Source: Treponema sp. UBA4692 (GTDB lineage: Bacteria > Spirochaetota > Spirochaetia > Treponematales > Treponemataceae). Taken from it: a DNA stretch of 55,755 nt. The stretch spans positions 1-55,755 of the forward strand of contig DHKO01000025.1 in NCBI GenBank assembly GCA_002404895.1, written 5' to 3'. Positions 23,481-32,892 of this stretch are shown in pieces; position 1 is the first letter of the stretch, and every line of letters starts with the position of its first letter. A program made the translations under genes and the position numbers. The notes below the pieces were generated by a model. It had not been told where the DNA came from. It saw only the letters and a list, made by a program, of their open reading frames with translations, and ran no database searches.

Positions 23481-24424
23481 TAGTTTCTCCAAATTTGAGC
23501 CTTAAAATCACTGTAGCTAGAAACTACAGAAGCTCCGTCACTTACGAAAGATTTTGGTGAATTATTTATTTTATATTCTACTTTCTTTCCTTGTGCAAGT
23601 TGTTTCTGTAATTCTAATTCTGAAATTTCATTTAGCGCAAGACCTTCGCCTGAAAAACATTCTTTATGGAAGAAAACTGAACGATTGTAATCAAGAGCCA
23701 TTTGAGCGGTTATCATCGCGCCGCTTCCAGCCGGAGCTTGAATAACAACTGTCTCCGCGCTCAAAGCCGCTATTATCCTGTTTCTCTGGACAAATCTGTA
23801 AGCAAGAGCCGGAATTCCCGGAAGATATTCAGAAATCAAAAGTCCGCCTGTCTCCAAGATTTTTGCGGCGAGCTTTTTGTGCGCGCCCGGAGTTATTATG
23901 TCGATTCCGCTCGGCAAAACAGCCGCAGTCGCAGGATTTTCTGAAAAGACAGCTCCCTTGTGCGCCTCGCCGTCGATTCCATAGGCAAGTCCGCTCACAA
24001 CGCAAGAGCCGTCATCGCAGGCATCTTTCGCAAACTGAAATGCGGCTTTTCTTCCGTTCACGCCGCAGCGTCTCGTTCCGACAACAGAAACGCATTTTCT
24101 TTTTAGAACTTCAAGATTTCCGCGGTAAAAAAGCATAAAAGGCGGATCTTTCATCTCGTTGAGCATAGCAGGAAAATCATTTTCGCCAATCGCAGTCCAC
24201 TTTATTCCAAGCATTTTTATGATTTTCAGCGCATTTTCCGCGTTTTTTTCAATCTGGCTCGGAATGAAAGAAGCTTTTCTGAACGGCCGCTGCATGGCAA
24301 GAGAGATTTCGTCCAAAGTCATCTTGCTTAAATAGAAGCCTTTCTTAAAAAGCAAGCACTTTTCCCGCGTTGACAAAAAAGAAGCGTCTGAAAGCATCAG
24401 ACGCCTTAGAAGTTCGTTTTCCAA
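23480..24424 (-). CDS. dprA: DNA-processing protein DprA/Smf
   Basis: 314 residues. The start is a TTG at 24424 supported by AGGCGG six bases upstream; the next in-frame ATG would lose the first nine residues. After a helical N-terminal domain comes the Rossmann-like DprA fold: ENDFPAMLNEMKDPPFMLFYRGN, SVVGTRRCGVNGRKAA, SGLAYGIDGEAHKGA, and RNRIIAALSAETVVIQAPAGSGAM. It protects incoming single-stranded DNA and loads RecA in transformable bacteria; in spirochaetes its role is unproven. It ends one base into topA. Confidence 0.92.
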   Translation of the reverse strand: MENELLRRLMLSDASFLSTREKCLLFKKGFYLSKMTLDEISLAMQRPFRKASFIPSQIEKNAENALKIIKMLGIKWTAIGENDFPAMLNEMKDPPFMLFYRGNLEVLKRKCVSVVGTRRCGVNGRKAAFQFAKDACDDGSCVVSGLAYGIDGEAHKGAVFSENPATAAVLPSGIDIITPGAHKKLAAKILETGGLLISEYLPGIPALAYRFVQRNRIIAALSAETVVIQAPAGSGAMITAQMALDYNRSVFFHKECFSGEGLALNEISELELQKQLAQGKKVEYKINNSPKSFVSDGASVVSSYSDFKAQIWRN

Positions 24425-24457
24425 AGATTACCGCCTTTTAGAATTTAAAAATAAGAA

Positions 24458-25183
24458 TTATTTATACGAAGCGTCAAGCACAATTTTTTTGTTTGAAAGA
24501 GCGTCCTGTTTTTTCTGCTCGTTTTTTGTGAGAGAAGCGATTTTGTCGTAAAGCTCCACAGCTCCGTCATAATTTCCTTCGACATAATAAGCGCGCGCAA
24601 GAACAAACATCGCATCTGTATTTTTCGTGTCAAAAGAAAGAAGCTTTTCAAGGTGAGGAATAGCTTTTCCGCACTCGTTCAGCTCAAAAACGTAGAGAAT
24701 TCCAAGAGCGTAAAGCGCGCGACCATATTTAGGCTCGTATTTTATCGCCTGAAGATAAGCGTCCTCTGCAAGCTTGTAGTAATTCCATTTTTCTGATGAT
24801 GAGCCGGTTGCATTGTAGTCAAGGCTAGCTTTTGCCATGTAGCCTGCGCAGACTCCAACATAATAGTAAAGGTTCTGGTTCGCAGGATAAAACTGAATCG
24901 CGTTCTGGAAATTTTTGAGAGCCTCGCCGTACATTTTCGCGTCAAGATAGCGGACTGCAAGCATTTTGTACCAGATTCCAGTCTGGGCTTCGGCAAGCTG
25001 AATGTCGGCTACGCGGTCCTGATATTTTTCAATCGCTTCCTTTAGCTCAGCCTCGGTTGTCGGATTTTTTATGCCCTCCTCAAGGTGCTGCATGCGGATT
25101 AAAGTTTTGTTTGACTTTGTGCAGCCGCACAAGACAAGCGAAAGAGCGCAAACCGAAGCAAAAAATTTTATTTTTCCGTTCAT
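24458..25183 (-). CDS. TPR-repeat lipoprotein
   Basis: 241 residues. A lipoprotein signal (KIKFFASVCALSLVLCGC) puts the lipid on the Cys of the CGC box. Four to five tetratricopeptide units follow, for example YGEALKNFQNAIQFYPANQNLYYYVGVC and YKLAEDAYLQAIKYEPKYGRALYALGILY. TPR lipoproteins of this kind are common in Treponema and act as scaffolds on the periplasmic side of a membrane. AAGGAGT precedes the ATG. The strong stem-loop at 25248-25290 separates it from xerD. Confidence 0.82.
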   Translation of the reverse strand: MNGKIKFFASVCALSLVLCGCTKSNKTLIRMQHLEEGIKNPTTEAELKEAIEKYQDRVADIQLAEAQTGIWYKMLAVRYLDAKMYGEALKNFQNAIQFYPANQNLYYYVGVCAGYMAKASLDYNATGSSSEKWNYYKLAEDAYLQAIKYEPKYGRALYALGILYVFELNECGKAIPHLEKLLSFDTKNTDAMFVLARAYYVEGNYDGAVELYDKIASLTKNEQKKQDALSNKKIVLDASYK

Positions 25184-25242
25184 AAGTTACTCCTTAAAAA
25201 GCCCAAAAAAGTGAATTTTGGAAGAAAAAGAGATTGAAAGAG

Positions 25243-25289
25243 GAAAAGAAACCTTTGAAAAGGTGTCTTTTCCTCTTTTTTATTTTTTA
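25243..25289. terminator. Strong stem-loop between xerD and the TPR lipoprotein gene
   Basis: AAGAGGAAAAGA plus ACCTTT pairs with AAAGGT plus TCTTTTCCTCTT, a stem of nearly 20 bp. On the plus strand it is followed at once by TTTTTTATTTTTT; on the minus strand, the coding direction of the neighbours, the T-run is broken (TTTCAATCTCTTTTT). It would stop antisense transcription best and xerD read-through partly. Confidence 0.7.
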
Positions 25290-26189
25290 TCAGTCAGTTT
25301 TTCCGTGTCCCGGAAAATATTTTTCATGCGCCTCGCGAAGCTGGCAGTCCTCAACGTGCGTGTAAATCGTCGTTGTCGCCAAGTCCGCATGTCCCAAAAG
25401 CTCCTGCACAGAACGCAAGTCCATTCCGCCGGCAAGAAGATGCGTGGCAAACGAATGGCGGAGCGTGTGGATTTTTGAAGTGACGCCGGATTTCGCCTCT
25501 AGCTTCTGAAAATTCTTCCATATTCCTTTTCGGCTTAAAGGCTCGCCATTATAATTCAGAAAAACTTCAGGAACGATTTTTTCTTTTGCAAGAGACGGCC
25601 GCACATCTGAAAGATATTTTTCAAGCCGCTCCTTCGCAGGAATTCCAAACGGAACCATTCTTTCCTTGTCGCCTTTTCCATGAACAATCAAAACCCGCTC
25701 ATTCAAATGAACGTTTTCCATTTTCAAGCCGCAGGCCTCGCTGATTCTAAGCCCGCAGGAATAAATCAGCTCGAAAAGCGCGCGGTCGCGGACTCCAAGC
25801 GGAGTTGAAACATCAATCGCGTCCAGAAGCCGGTCAACATCATCAACAGAAAGAACTTTCGGAAGAGAACGGCTCGCTTTAGGGCGGTCCAGAAGCGCGG
25901 TAACATTCTCTTTCCAGATTTTTTGGTGGACAAGATATGAGCCGAACGAGCGAAGAGCGGAAATGTCCTTTGCAACTGTGAGCGAGTCGCATTTCATTTC
26001 GGTTTTCCGCCAAGTAAAAAAGAAGATAAGCTCCTGAGTTGAAACGTCAGCGAGATTTATCTCCTCTTTTTGAAGCCATTTCAGAAAAATTTCCGCGCTT
26101 TCACTGTAAGTTTTCGCAGAATTTTCCGAAAGCCGCTCAACAGAAATCAAGTCGCTGTAAAATCCTGCAAGCAAAATTTCTATTGTCAT
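25290..26189 (-). CDS. xerD: Tyrosine recombinase XerD
   Basis: 299 residues with N-terminal core-binding domain and catalytic residues: Arg in YSCGLRISEACGL, Lys in VHGKGDKERMVPFG, H-x-x-R in HTLRHSFATHLLAGG, His in ELLGHADLATTTIYTH and the Tyr of IYTHV. The block LLAGGMDLRSVQELLGH is the XerD form. It works with XerC at dif under FtsK control. It follows ftsZ by ten bases and so is the last gene of the division operon. Confidence 0.88.
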   Translation of the reverse strand: MTIEILLAGFYSDLISVERLSENSAKTYSESAEIFLKWLQKEEINLADVSTQELIFFFTWRKTEMKCDSLTVAKDISALRSFGSYLVHQKIWKENVTALLDRPKASRSLPKVLSVDDVDRLLDAIDVSTPLGVRDRALFELIYSCGLRISEACGLKMENVHLNERVLIVHGKGDKERMVPFGIPAKERLEKYLSDVRPSLAKEKIVPEVFLNYNGEPLSRKGIWKNFQKLEAKSGVTSKIHTLRHSFATHLLAGGMDLRSVQELLGHADLATTTIYTHVEDCQLREAHEKYFPGHGKTD

Positions 26190-26199
26190 TCATTTCCTT

Positions 26200-27648
26200 T
26201 TAGTCGTCTCCAAAACTTATTTTTGAAGAAAGATTGCTGAGATTTCGCCAGCACGCAGGCTTTGAAATGTCGTCTGAAAAATCAGGCGAATTTTCCGCTT
26301 CCGGCTGAGACTTTTGAGTCTGTGAATAATTATGAGCCGGTCTTGAAGCCGAAGGCTGCGCATGAGCTGAAGACGCAGGCGAAGAGGCCGGCCTTGAAAC
26401 GCTCTGGGCAGATTTTCCAAAATGAGATTTCTCGTCATCTTCATAAATTGTGCCGAATCCGAAATTTTCAAAAGAGCCGGCCGCTTTATTAGGAGTTTTC
26501 TGAGCTTGCGAAGCCGAGGCTGAATGCAAAGGCTGCTCGGAATATGCAGGCGTTTTTCTTGAAGTTCCAACCGCCTTGAAAACTTCATCCAAAGACATCG
26601 TGTCTGAGGATTTTGCAGTCTCAATTTCAGGAACCACAAAGTCATCTGCCTTTACAGCGTTGTCAAAGCCGGTCGCAATAACAGTCACGCTGATTTTGTC
26701 TTCCATTGACTCGTCAAGAACCTGTCCCCAAAGAACTGTAGCGTCAGGATTTGCCCTTTCTGTGATGATTGAGGCAATTTCATTGCACTCTGCGATTCCG
26801 ACATCGTGGTTTCCGCAGATATTGATGAGGACATTTTTTGCGCCGTCAATGTTTGTGTCAACCAAAAGCCGGTTGTTGATTGCGTTGTGAGCCGCGTCTG
26901 TGGCGCGGTTTGAGCCTTCTCCAACACCGATTCCAAGAATCGCGTCTCCCTGCCCAGCCATTACGGTCTGAACATCGCGGAAGTCGCGGTTTACAAGCCC
27001 CGGTTTTGTGATTATGTCTGAAATTCCCTGCACGCCCTGACGCAAAACATCATTTATTATAAGGAAGGCTTTTTCAATCGAAAGCCCTTTCTCAGCGTCT
27101 TTCAGGATAAGCTCATTCGGAATCGCAATCAAAGAGTCAACTTCCGCGCGAAGCTTTTTAACGCCTTCCTCTGCGCGCGCCATTCGCACCTTTCCCTCAA
27201 ATTTGAACGGCGTTGTTACGACAGCGACAGTCAAAGCGCCAAGCTCACGGGCAATTTTTGCGACAACCGGAGCCGAGCCGGTTCCAGTTCCGCCGCCCAT
27301 TCCCGCAGTGATAAAAACCATATCCGAGTCTTTAAGAGCTTCCTTAATCTGCTCCTGCTGCTCTTTTGCGGCTTCCTCGCCAACTTCCGGCTTTCCGCCG
27401 GCTCCAAGTCCGCCAGCAAGTTTCTGTCCAATCTGAATTTTGTATTTCGCCTTTGATTTTGTAAGTGCCTGAAGGTCAGTGTTCATCGCGATAAATTCGA
27501 CTCCGCCGACTCCAGTGTTAATCATCGTGTCAACGGCATTTCCGCCGCAGCCGCCGCAGCCGACTACCTTTATTTTTGTAGGGCTGGCAGTATTAAGCGT
27601 TCCGTTTTCCGCGCTTTTTTCCACTACCTTGATAGAATTTATATCCAT
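26200..27648 (-). CDS. ftsZ: Cell division protein FtsZ
   Basis: 482 residues. The GTPase domain has IKVVGCGGCGGNAVDTMI, the tubulin signature GGGTGTGSAPVVA, and FRDVQTVMAGQGDAILGIG. The T7 loop reads NRDFRDV rather than the common N-x-D-F-A-D. A disordered linker rich in Ser, Ala, Pro and Gln runs from about residue 345 to 450. The C-terminal tail is unusual: the usual D-I-P-x-F-L-R-x peptide is replaced by ISKPACWRNLSN followed by LSSKISFGDD, though DISKPACWR may be its equivalent. It polymerises into the division ring. A good GGGAGGA site precedes ATG 27648. Confidence 0.96.
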   Translation of the reverse strand: MDINSIKVVEKSAENGTLNTASPTKIKVVGCGGCGGNAVDTMINTGVGGVEFIAMNTDLQALTKSKAKYKIQIGQKLAGGLGAGGKPEVGEEAAKEQQEQIKEALKDSDMVFITAGMGGGTGTGSAPVVAKIARELGALTVAVVTTPFKFEGKVRMARAEEGVKKLRAEVDSLIAIPNELILKDAEKGLSIEKAFLIINDVLRQGVQGISDIITKPGLVNRDFRDVQTVMAGQGDAILGIGVGEGSNRATDAAHNAINNRLLVDTNIDGAKNVLINICGNHDVGIAECNEIASIITERANPDATVLWGQVLDESMEDKISVTVIATGFDNAVKADDFVVPEIETAKSSDTMSLDEVFKAVGTSRKTPAYSEQPLHSASASQAQKTPNKAAGSFENFGFGTIYEDDEKSHFGKSAQSVSRPASSPASSAHAQPSASRPAHNYSQTQKSQPEAENSPDFSDDISKPACWRNLSNLSSKISFGDD

Positions 27649-27825
27649 GCTGTCCTCCCACTTACAACAAGCTATCTTAAATTTTTATATTGTCCTTGAT
27701 TTTTCAAAAATCAAAAGATTCTTCAAACCGAAATGATTTCAGAACCGAAAGTTTTTAATCAAAATGAAAGAACCAAAAGTTTTCTCAAAACCGAAAAATC
27801 TTAAATCTGAAAGAAAAGCCGCGAA
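27649..27825 (-). promoter_or_regulatory. ftsA-ftsZ spacer with GATTTTTGAAAAATC hairpin
   Basis: This 177-base spacer has no gene. On the minus strand GATTTTTGAAAAATC is a small palindrome followed about seven bases later by TATAAA, a possible -10 box for a separate ftsZ promoter, but no convincing -35 is visible. Several AACCGAAA-like words recur (plus strand, near 27727, 27744, 27771 and 27792), and one is also found at 18226. Confidence 0.35.
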
Positions 27826-29088
27826 TCAGAAGAATTTGCGCATAAATTTCGTAAGAACGCCTTCTTTCTTATCTTCATCTCTTTCCAAAGATTTCCTTTT
27901 TGCCTTATGATTCCGCTTTTCATCCGATTCCGCGTATCTCTTCTGGCCTAAAATCAGCCCGACGGCTGTCGCCCATTCAGGATAGCGGTATTTGTCTTCA
28001 AGTCCGCCGTGTCCCTGCGGAATTCCAAGGCGCACAGAAGATGTCCTGAAAACCGCTTCCGCAAGCTCCACCGCGCCAGGAATTTCAGAGCCGCCGCCCG
28101 TCAAGATTATGCTTCCAGAAAACTGCACTCCGCTCAGCTTCTGCTTGATTTCCTTTCTGACCATCTCGAAAATTTCTTTCATTCTCGGCTCGATTATGCT
28201 GCAAAGCTCCACTTTCGATGTCAACTCAGAGCCGCGCGAGCCGAAGCCCGGAATTATGACTTCCTCGTCGTGCGTCTCAACCATCGGAAGCCAGCAGCAG
28301 CCGCCTTCAAGCTTGATTTTTTCCGCGATTGAAGTCGGAAGCCCTTTCACAATTGAAATATCGCTTGTAACCATGTTTCCGCCCACGGGAATCGAGCAAG
28401 TGCAGATTGGAGCGTCGTTCACAATCACAATCACGTCAGTTGTTCCGCCGCCGATGTCAATCAAGACAGAGCCAAGCTTTTTCTCGTCCTCAAGCATTAC
28501 CGCATCCGAGCAGGCGAGCGTTTTCAGCATTACCTCGTTCAGCGTGTACATTGTCTGACCGACGCAGCGCGTTATGTTCGCAACGGAAGTCGCGCTCGCG
28601 GTTATTATGTGAACTTCGGCTTCAAGTTTGCATGCGATGTTTCCAATCGGATTTTTTCCGATGTCGGTCTTGTCAACGTAGTAGGTCTGAGGAATCAAAT
28701 GAAGAAGTTTTCTGTCTGAAGGAAAATGAATCGAATTTGCGCACTCGATTACGCGCTCAACATCTTCCTGAGTTACAGCGCGCTCTTTTTTGCCGTAAGA
28801 AGAAATTGCGACAACGCCCTTTGAATTTATGCTTTCAATCTGGACTCCGCCGATTCCGACGATTACAGAGCTTGCCTCAAGCCCAGAATTCTGCTCAGCG
28901 TCGTCTATAACTTCTGAAATGCACTTGCTCGTCGCCTCGATATTGACGATTGCGCCGTTACGCAAAAGCCCCATTGAAGGACGCTTTGCGACATCAACGA
29001 TTTCAACCGAGTTATCTTCATGAACAATTCCGATTACGGCGCGGACAAAGCAAGTTCCAATGTCCAGCCCCACAACAACGTTACTCAA
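27826..29088 (-). CDS. ftsA: Cell division protein FtsA
   Basis: 420 residues starting at a TTG (29088) that lies inside the last codons of ftsQ; AGGAG six bases upstream supports it, and the longer frame has no ribosome site. Actin-like ATPase: VVVGLDIGTCFVRAVIG (phosphate 1), GSVLIDIGGGTTDVIV (phosphate 2), GSIILTGGGSEIPGAVELAE (adenosine). The SHS2/1C subdomain is between. It tethers FtsZ to the membrane; the C-terminus ends in a basic amphipathic segment, EGVLTKFMRKFF, that would bind membrane. Confidence 0.94.
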   Translation of the reverse strand: MSNVVVGLDIGTCFVRAVIGIVHEDNSVEIVDVAKRPSMGLLRNGAIVNIEATSKCISEVIDDAEQNSGLEASSVIVGIGGVQIESINSKGVVAISSYGKKERAVTQEDVERVIECANSIHFPSDRKLLHLIPQTYYVDKTDIGKNPIGNIACKLEAEVHIITASATSVANITRCVGQTMYTLNEVMLKTLACSDAVMLEDEKKLGSVLIDIGGGTTDVIVIVNDAPICTCSIPVGGNMVTSDISIVKGLPTSIAEKIKLEGGCCWLPMVETHDEEVIIPGFGSRGSELTSKVELCSIIEPRMKEIFEMVRKEIKQKLSGVQFSGSIILTGGGSEIPGAVELAEAVFRTSSVRLGIPQGHGGLEDKYRYPEWATAVGLILGQKRYAESDEKRNHKAKRKSLERDEDKKEGVLTKFMRKFF

Positions 29089-29950
29089 CGACTTCTCCTG
29101 ACGAATGATAGTCCGATGCGCGTGTTCTGTAAGAAACCGAGCCGTAGCGCAAGTCGATTTCCGCCACATTAGGCTCAAGGCTGTTCACAACATCCAAAGC
29201 GACCATCATATACTGCAAAGCCTCTTCGTTCAGCTGTCTTCCTGTAAGGATTCTTGTTCTTGAGTGAATCGGATAAAGAACAAGCTCGTAGTTTCCATAT
29301 TCTTTTGGAATAACGTGAATTTCAGAGATTGCAGCAAAATATTTCTGCGAAAGTGTCTGAATTTGGGCAATCTGCTCCATCAAGGCACGATATTTTTGAG
29401 GGATTCTCATTCCCTCAGGTATATTTTCGACAGGAATTCCAGAAATTAAAGGAATGGTTCTGTCCAAGTTCGCAGTGTTTCCATTTGCGGCAAATAATAC
29501 TCCATTTCGGTCAATCTGAACAGACACCGTGCGCTCGCCAATCTGGACAAAAGTCATCGCCACAGGCTCCCGCTCCTTTACAGTGATAAAAACCTTGTTC
29601 GGAAAACGCTTCTCAATAGAGACGCTTTCAACGCCCGGAACAGTCTCGATAAGGGATTTCGCCTCGCTCGGACTGAACGCAAGAAAAGTCTTGTCTGTCG
29701 TGCCTGAAATCGTCTGCATCATCTGCTGCGGAGTGTAAGAAGAAAGTCCGTTAAAATAAATGTCAACTTTATCCATGCAGGGAATCACAAAAAAATAGAC
29801 TCCAAGCTCGCAAATCAAAAGAATCGAGAAAATCGCGACAACAATTTTTATCATGCTGAGCTTGTCGGATTTCTTGTTTTTTCTCGGCCGTGCTTTTTTG
29901 ACTTCAAAGCCCTCAAATCCGTCCAAACTGTGAAAAACAAAATCACTCAT
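29081..29950 (-). CDS. ftsQ: Cell division protein FtsQ/DivIB
   Basis: 289 residues: a basic cytoplasmic tail (KKARPRKNKKSDK), one membrane helix at about 30-54 (IKIVVAIFSILLICELGVYFFVI), a POTRA domain (VDIYFNGLSSYTPQQMMQTI...VPGVESVSIEKRFPNKVFITVKEREPVA) and the FtsQ beta domain. It belongs to the FtsQLB complex in the periplasm. It overlaps ftsA by eight bases and follows ftsW by 16 bases. The name is based on domain order and position; overall conservation of the family is low. Confidence 0.87.
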   Translation of the reverse strand: MSDFVFHSLDGFEGFEVKKARPRKNKKSDKLSMIKIVVAIFSILLICELGVYFFVIPCMDKVDIYFNGLSSYTPQQMMQTISGTTDKTFLAFSPSEAKSLIETVPGVESVSIEKRFPNKVFITVKEREPVAMTFVQIGERTVSVQIDRNGVLFAANGNTANLDRTIPLISGIPVENIPEGMRIPQKYRALMEQIAQIQTLSQKYFAAISEIHVIPKEYGNYELVLYPIHSRTRILTGRQLNEEALQYMMVALDVVNSLEPNVAEIDLRYGSVSYRTRASDYHSSGEVVE

Positions 29951-29966
29951 AAAATCTCACATCTCC

Positions 29967-31145
29967 TTATTCTGCCGCTTCATCAGCGATTTCAATTTTT
30001 CTAAAGTCATTATCAATATCGGCTGTTCTTGACGTGTTCACAAGAAAACCGCAGCTCGCCAAAGTGAACAGAATTGAAGTTCCGCCCGAACTGAAAAACG
30101 GAAGCGGAATTCCTGTCGTCGGAAAAACGCCAACGACAACCGCAATGTTCAAGACAGACTGCGCAACAATCGAAAAAACAAACCCGAAAGACGCAACCGC
30201 CGCAAACCTGTCAGACGACTTGACCGCGCATGAAAGACCGCGCCAAGTAAAAAGCGCGAGAATCAGAAAATAGGCCAGAACGCCGCAAAACCCCATCGCC
30301 TCAGCCCAGCCGGCAAAAATATAGTCCGACTGGATTTCAGGAAGCGAGTCGATTTTCATCAATCCGGCTCCAAGCCCTTTTCCCCAAAGTCCGCCTGAAG
30401 AAATCGCGTCACGGGCTGTGTTCAGCTGAAAATTCGACGACTGAAAAAATTCCATATTCTCCTGATTCAAAAAACCGGTAATTCTGTCAAGCCGGTAATC
30501 AACAAGAACAATCGAGAGAATTCCAGCCGGAACCAAAAGCGTCATCACAGGAACAAGCCAGAAAATTTTCGAGCCTGAAATTATAAAAAGCGCGACCGCA
30601 ACTCCGCCGATAAAAAGCGTTGTTGACATATTTTTTTGCGCCATAATCGAAACCATCATTATAAAAACCAAAAAGACTGCCGGAAAAACAGTCTTGTCCG
30701 CCGGGTCTTCAATCTTGCTCTGCTTTTCAAAATAATTCGCAAGAAAAAAAACCATGATGAACTTAACCATTTCCGACGGCTGAAAAGTCATAATTCCGAA
30801 ATTCAGCCATCTTCTAGCTCCGTTTCTTTCAATTCCGATTTTTGGAAGAAAAACCGCCCAGCACAAAACAATTGACGCGATGACTGCAAACGGCAAAATT
30901 CGCTTGATAAAATCGAGCTTGACGACCGCAAAAAAAGCGAACGCCGCAAATCCCAGCGCAGAGCTTAAAAGCTGCCTTTTCATAAAATAAAGCGAGTCGC
31001 CGTAAAAACGGAACGCAAACGAGTAGGAGCAAACGTAAAGCGTGAAAATTCCGATTCCCCAGAGAAGCATTGTGAGCAAAACAATCGAAATGTCGCTCTG
31101 CCGGTATTTTTGCAGAGGCTTGTCCGCAGAAATATTGAAAGTCAT
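29967..31145 (-). CDS. ftsW: Peptidoglycan glycosyltransferase FtsW
   Basis: 392 residues, ten membrane helices of the SEDS family. Visible marks: RRWLNFGIMTFQPSEMVKFIMVFFLANY, the catalytic Asp region in TARDAISSGGLWGKGLGAG, LPEIQSDYIFAGWAEAMGF, and TTGIPLPFFSSGGTSILFTLASCGFL. It polymerises septal glycan strands with a partner PBP, which is not encoded in this cluster. Its ATG overlaps the murF stop by four bases. Confidence 0.93.
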   Translation of the reverse strand: MTFNISADKPLQKYRQSDISIVLLTMLLWGIGIFTLYVCSYSFAFRFYGDSLYFMKRQLLSSALGFAAFAFFAVVKLDFIKRILPFAVIASIVLCWAVFLPKIGIERNGARRWLNFGIMTFQPSEMVKFIMVFFLANYFEKQSKIEDPADKTVFPAVFLVFIMMVSIMAQKNMSTTLFIGGVAVALFIISGSKIFWLVPVMTLLVPAGILSIVLVDYRLDRITGFLNQENMEFFQSSNFQLNTARDAISSGGLWGKGLGAGLMKIDSLPEIQSDYIFAGWAEAMGFCGVLAYFLILALFTWRGLSCAVKSSDRFAAVASFGFVFSIVAQSVLNIAVVVGVFPTTGIPLPFFSSGGTSILFTLASCGFLVNTSRTADIDNDFRKIEIADEAAE

Positions 31146-32839
31146 TTCTCAGCTCCGGCGTTTTTAGCGTTTTTGCAGCTTACGTTCTCGCCTTCGAGCA
31201 GCGGAATAAGCCGTTCAAGCCCAATTCCGCGAGAGCCTTTCAGCAAAATCAAGTCGCCGGCAACAGCAACTTTTTTGATTTCTTTTGCGGCCGCTTTTAT
31301 CGAGTTCTCGTCTTTTCCAGAAATATGAACGATTTCTATTTCGGATTTTTTCTCAGAATCATTTCCGAAAGATTTTGACTTTAGAACATCAATTTTTGGA
31401 GACTTTTCCAAAGATGCTGAATCTGCTTCCACGAGTTCAGAACCGCCGCTTTCCGCCAAATCATCGTCCGGCAAAATATTTTCTTCTGCCAACCCGCCTT
31501 TTTCAGACAAAATCTCTTTCGCTTTTTCAAAAGCGGCTTTCATCTCGTCGCCGACAAGCACAACAAAATCCGCGCAGCTTTTCAGCGCAAGCGTGCCGAT
31601 TTTTTCATGCTCGGCTTTTGAAAGCGCGCCAAGCTCCAGCATATCACCGAGAACAAAAATTTTTTTGCATTTTTTCTGATTTTCGCAGTTGGCAGCACAA
31701 ACGGAACTGCCAGCCGAAACATTGGAAGAAACGCCAGCACAAAGCTCAATCGCCTTTTCCATAGAGTCTGGATTTGCGTTGTAGCAGTCCTCAAGAATCG
31801 TGAACTTTCCTTTTCGAATTTGAGAGCGTCCGCCGAGCGGCTTTATGCTTTCAATTCCGCGCTTAATCTCGTTTGCGCAAAGTCCGAGCTTTTTCGCCAT
31901 TTCAACTGCGGCAAGCGCGTTCAAAAAATTGTAATGTCCAGGGAGCGGAAGCCGCATTTCCACGCCGTCAACGCTGAAAACAGTTCCCTCAAGACCTTCG
32001 TCGCGAACAAATTTCACGTTCTTGTCAGAATTTTCTCCGTAAAAGACAACATCGCCTTTCACGCCTTTTGAAAGAAAATCCTCAAAATCGTCATTTTCAG
32101 GAATAAAAGCCGCGCCTTTCTCATCTATATAATTGAAAATATTTTTCTTTTCTTTCGCGATATTCTCGCGCGAGCCTAAGATTCCGATGTGCGCCGTTCC
32201 GATATTCGTAATCACAGCAAATTCCGGCTTGAAAACTTCCGCGATTTCCTTGATTTCATTCTCGCGGTTCATTCCCATCTCAAAAAGTCCAAGCTCGTGC
32301 TGCTTTCTGATTCTAAAAACCGAAAGAGGGAGCCCCGTTTCTGAATTAAAATTGCCTTCTGTAGCCACAACACAAAATTTCTGGCGGAGAACGGACAAGG
32401 CAATTTCTTTCGTCGTTGTTTTTCCGCTCGAACCTGTGATTGCGCAACGGATAAGCGACGGAAACTTGCCCACATACGCTTCTGCGGCTTTCTGCAAAGC
32501 GCGCATCGTGTTCTCCACCAGAATAAAGGCTACATTTTTGTGATTCTGAGCAAAAGTCTTCAGCTCAGCCAAGATTTTTACATTGGCATATTTTGAAATA
32601 AAAACGGCAGATGCCCCAGCTCCCACCGCCTGAGGAACATAAGAATGACCATCCTGAAATTCACCGATAAGCGGAACAAAAAGTGTTTTTTCCGTGACTT
32701 TCCGGCTGTCGGTTGCGACACTTGTAAAGCAAAAGTTCTCCTCTGCAAAATCGCAAAGAAGAACTCCTCCCACCGCTTTCAAAGTTTCCGACAAATTCAA
32801 GAGACTGCTTATATTTTCAAGACTTTCTGTGTCTGCCAT
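31142..32839 (-). CDS. murF: UDP-N-acetylmuramoyl-tripeptide:D-Ala-D-Ala ligase
   Basis: 565 residues, about 100 longer than usual MurF. Domains in order: N-terminal UDP-binding region (VATDSRKVTEKTLFVPLIGEFQDGHSYVPQA), the ATP-binding core with GSSGKTTTKEIAL, EMGMNRENEIKEIA, then ILEDCYNANPDSMEKAIE and the C-terminal domain. Extra material sits at about 365-390 (SSNVSAGSSVCAANCENQKK) and about 445-510 (acidic, Asp/Ser/Glu/Lys rich). It adds D-Ala-D-Ala to the muramyl tripeptide in the cytoplasm. A 168-base gap carrying small palindromes separates it from ftsL. Confidence 0.93.
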   Translation of the reverse strand: MADTESLENISSLLNLSETLKAVGGVLLCDFAEENFCFTSVATDSRKVTEKTLFVPLIGEFQDGHSYVPQAVGAGASAVFISKYANVKILAELKTFAQNHKNVAFILVENTMRALQKAAEAYVGKFPSLIRCAITGSSGKTTTKEIALSVLRQKFCVVATEGNFNSETGLPLSVFRIRKQHELGLFEMGMNRENEIKEIAEVFKPEFAVITNIGTAHIGILGSRENIAKEKKNIFNYIDEKGAAFIPENDDFEDFLSKGVKGDVVFYGENSDKNVKFVRDEGLEGTVFSVDGVEMRLPLPGHYNFLNALAAVEMAKKLGLCANEIKRGIESIKPLGGRSQIRKGKFTILEDCYNANPDSMEKAIELCAGVSSNVSAGSSVCAANCENQKKCKKIFVLGDMLELGALSKAEHEKIGTLALKSCADFVVLVGDEMKAAFEKAKEILSEKGGLAEENILPDDDLAESGGSELVEADSASLEKSPKIDVLKSKSFGNDSEKKSEIEIVHISGKDENSIKAAAKEIKKVAVAGDLILLKGSRGIGLERLIPLLEGENVSCKNAKNAGAEK

Positions 32840-32892
32840 TTTTTATTTTTACCATCCAGTTTGAATGTCAATTTTTAAATTCTTAATTCTAC

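Noticed and set aside
28009..28910. Long plus-strand frames opposite ftsA
   Set aside because: They are antisense shadows of a well-conserved gene, rich in Arg and Ser, without ribosome sites.
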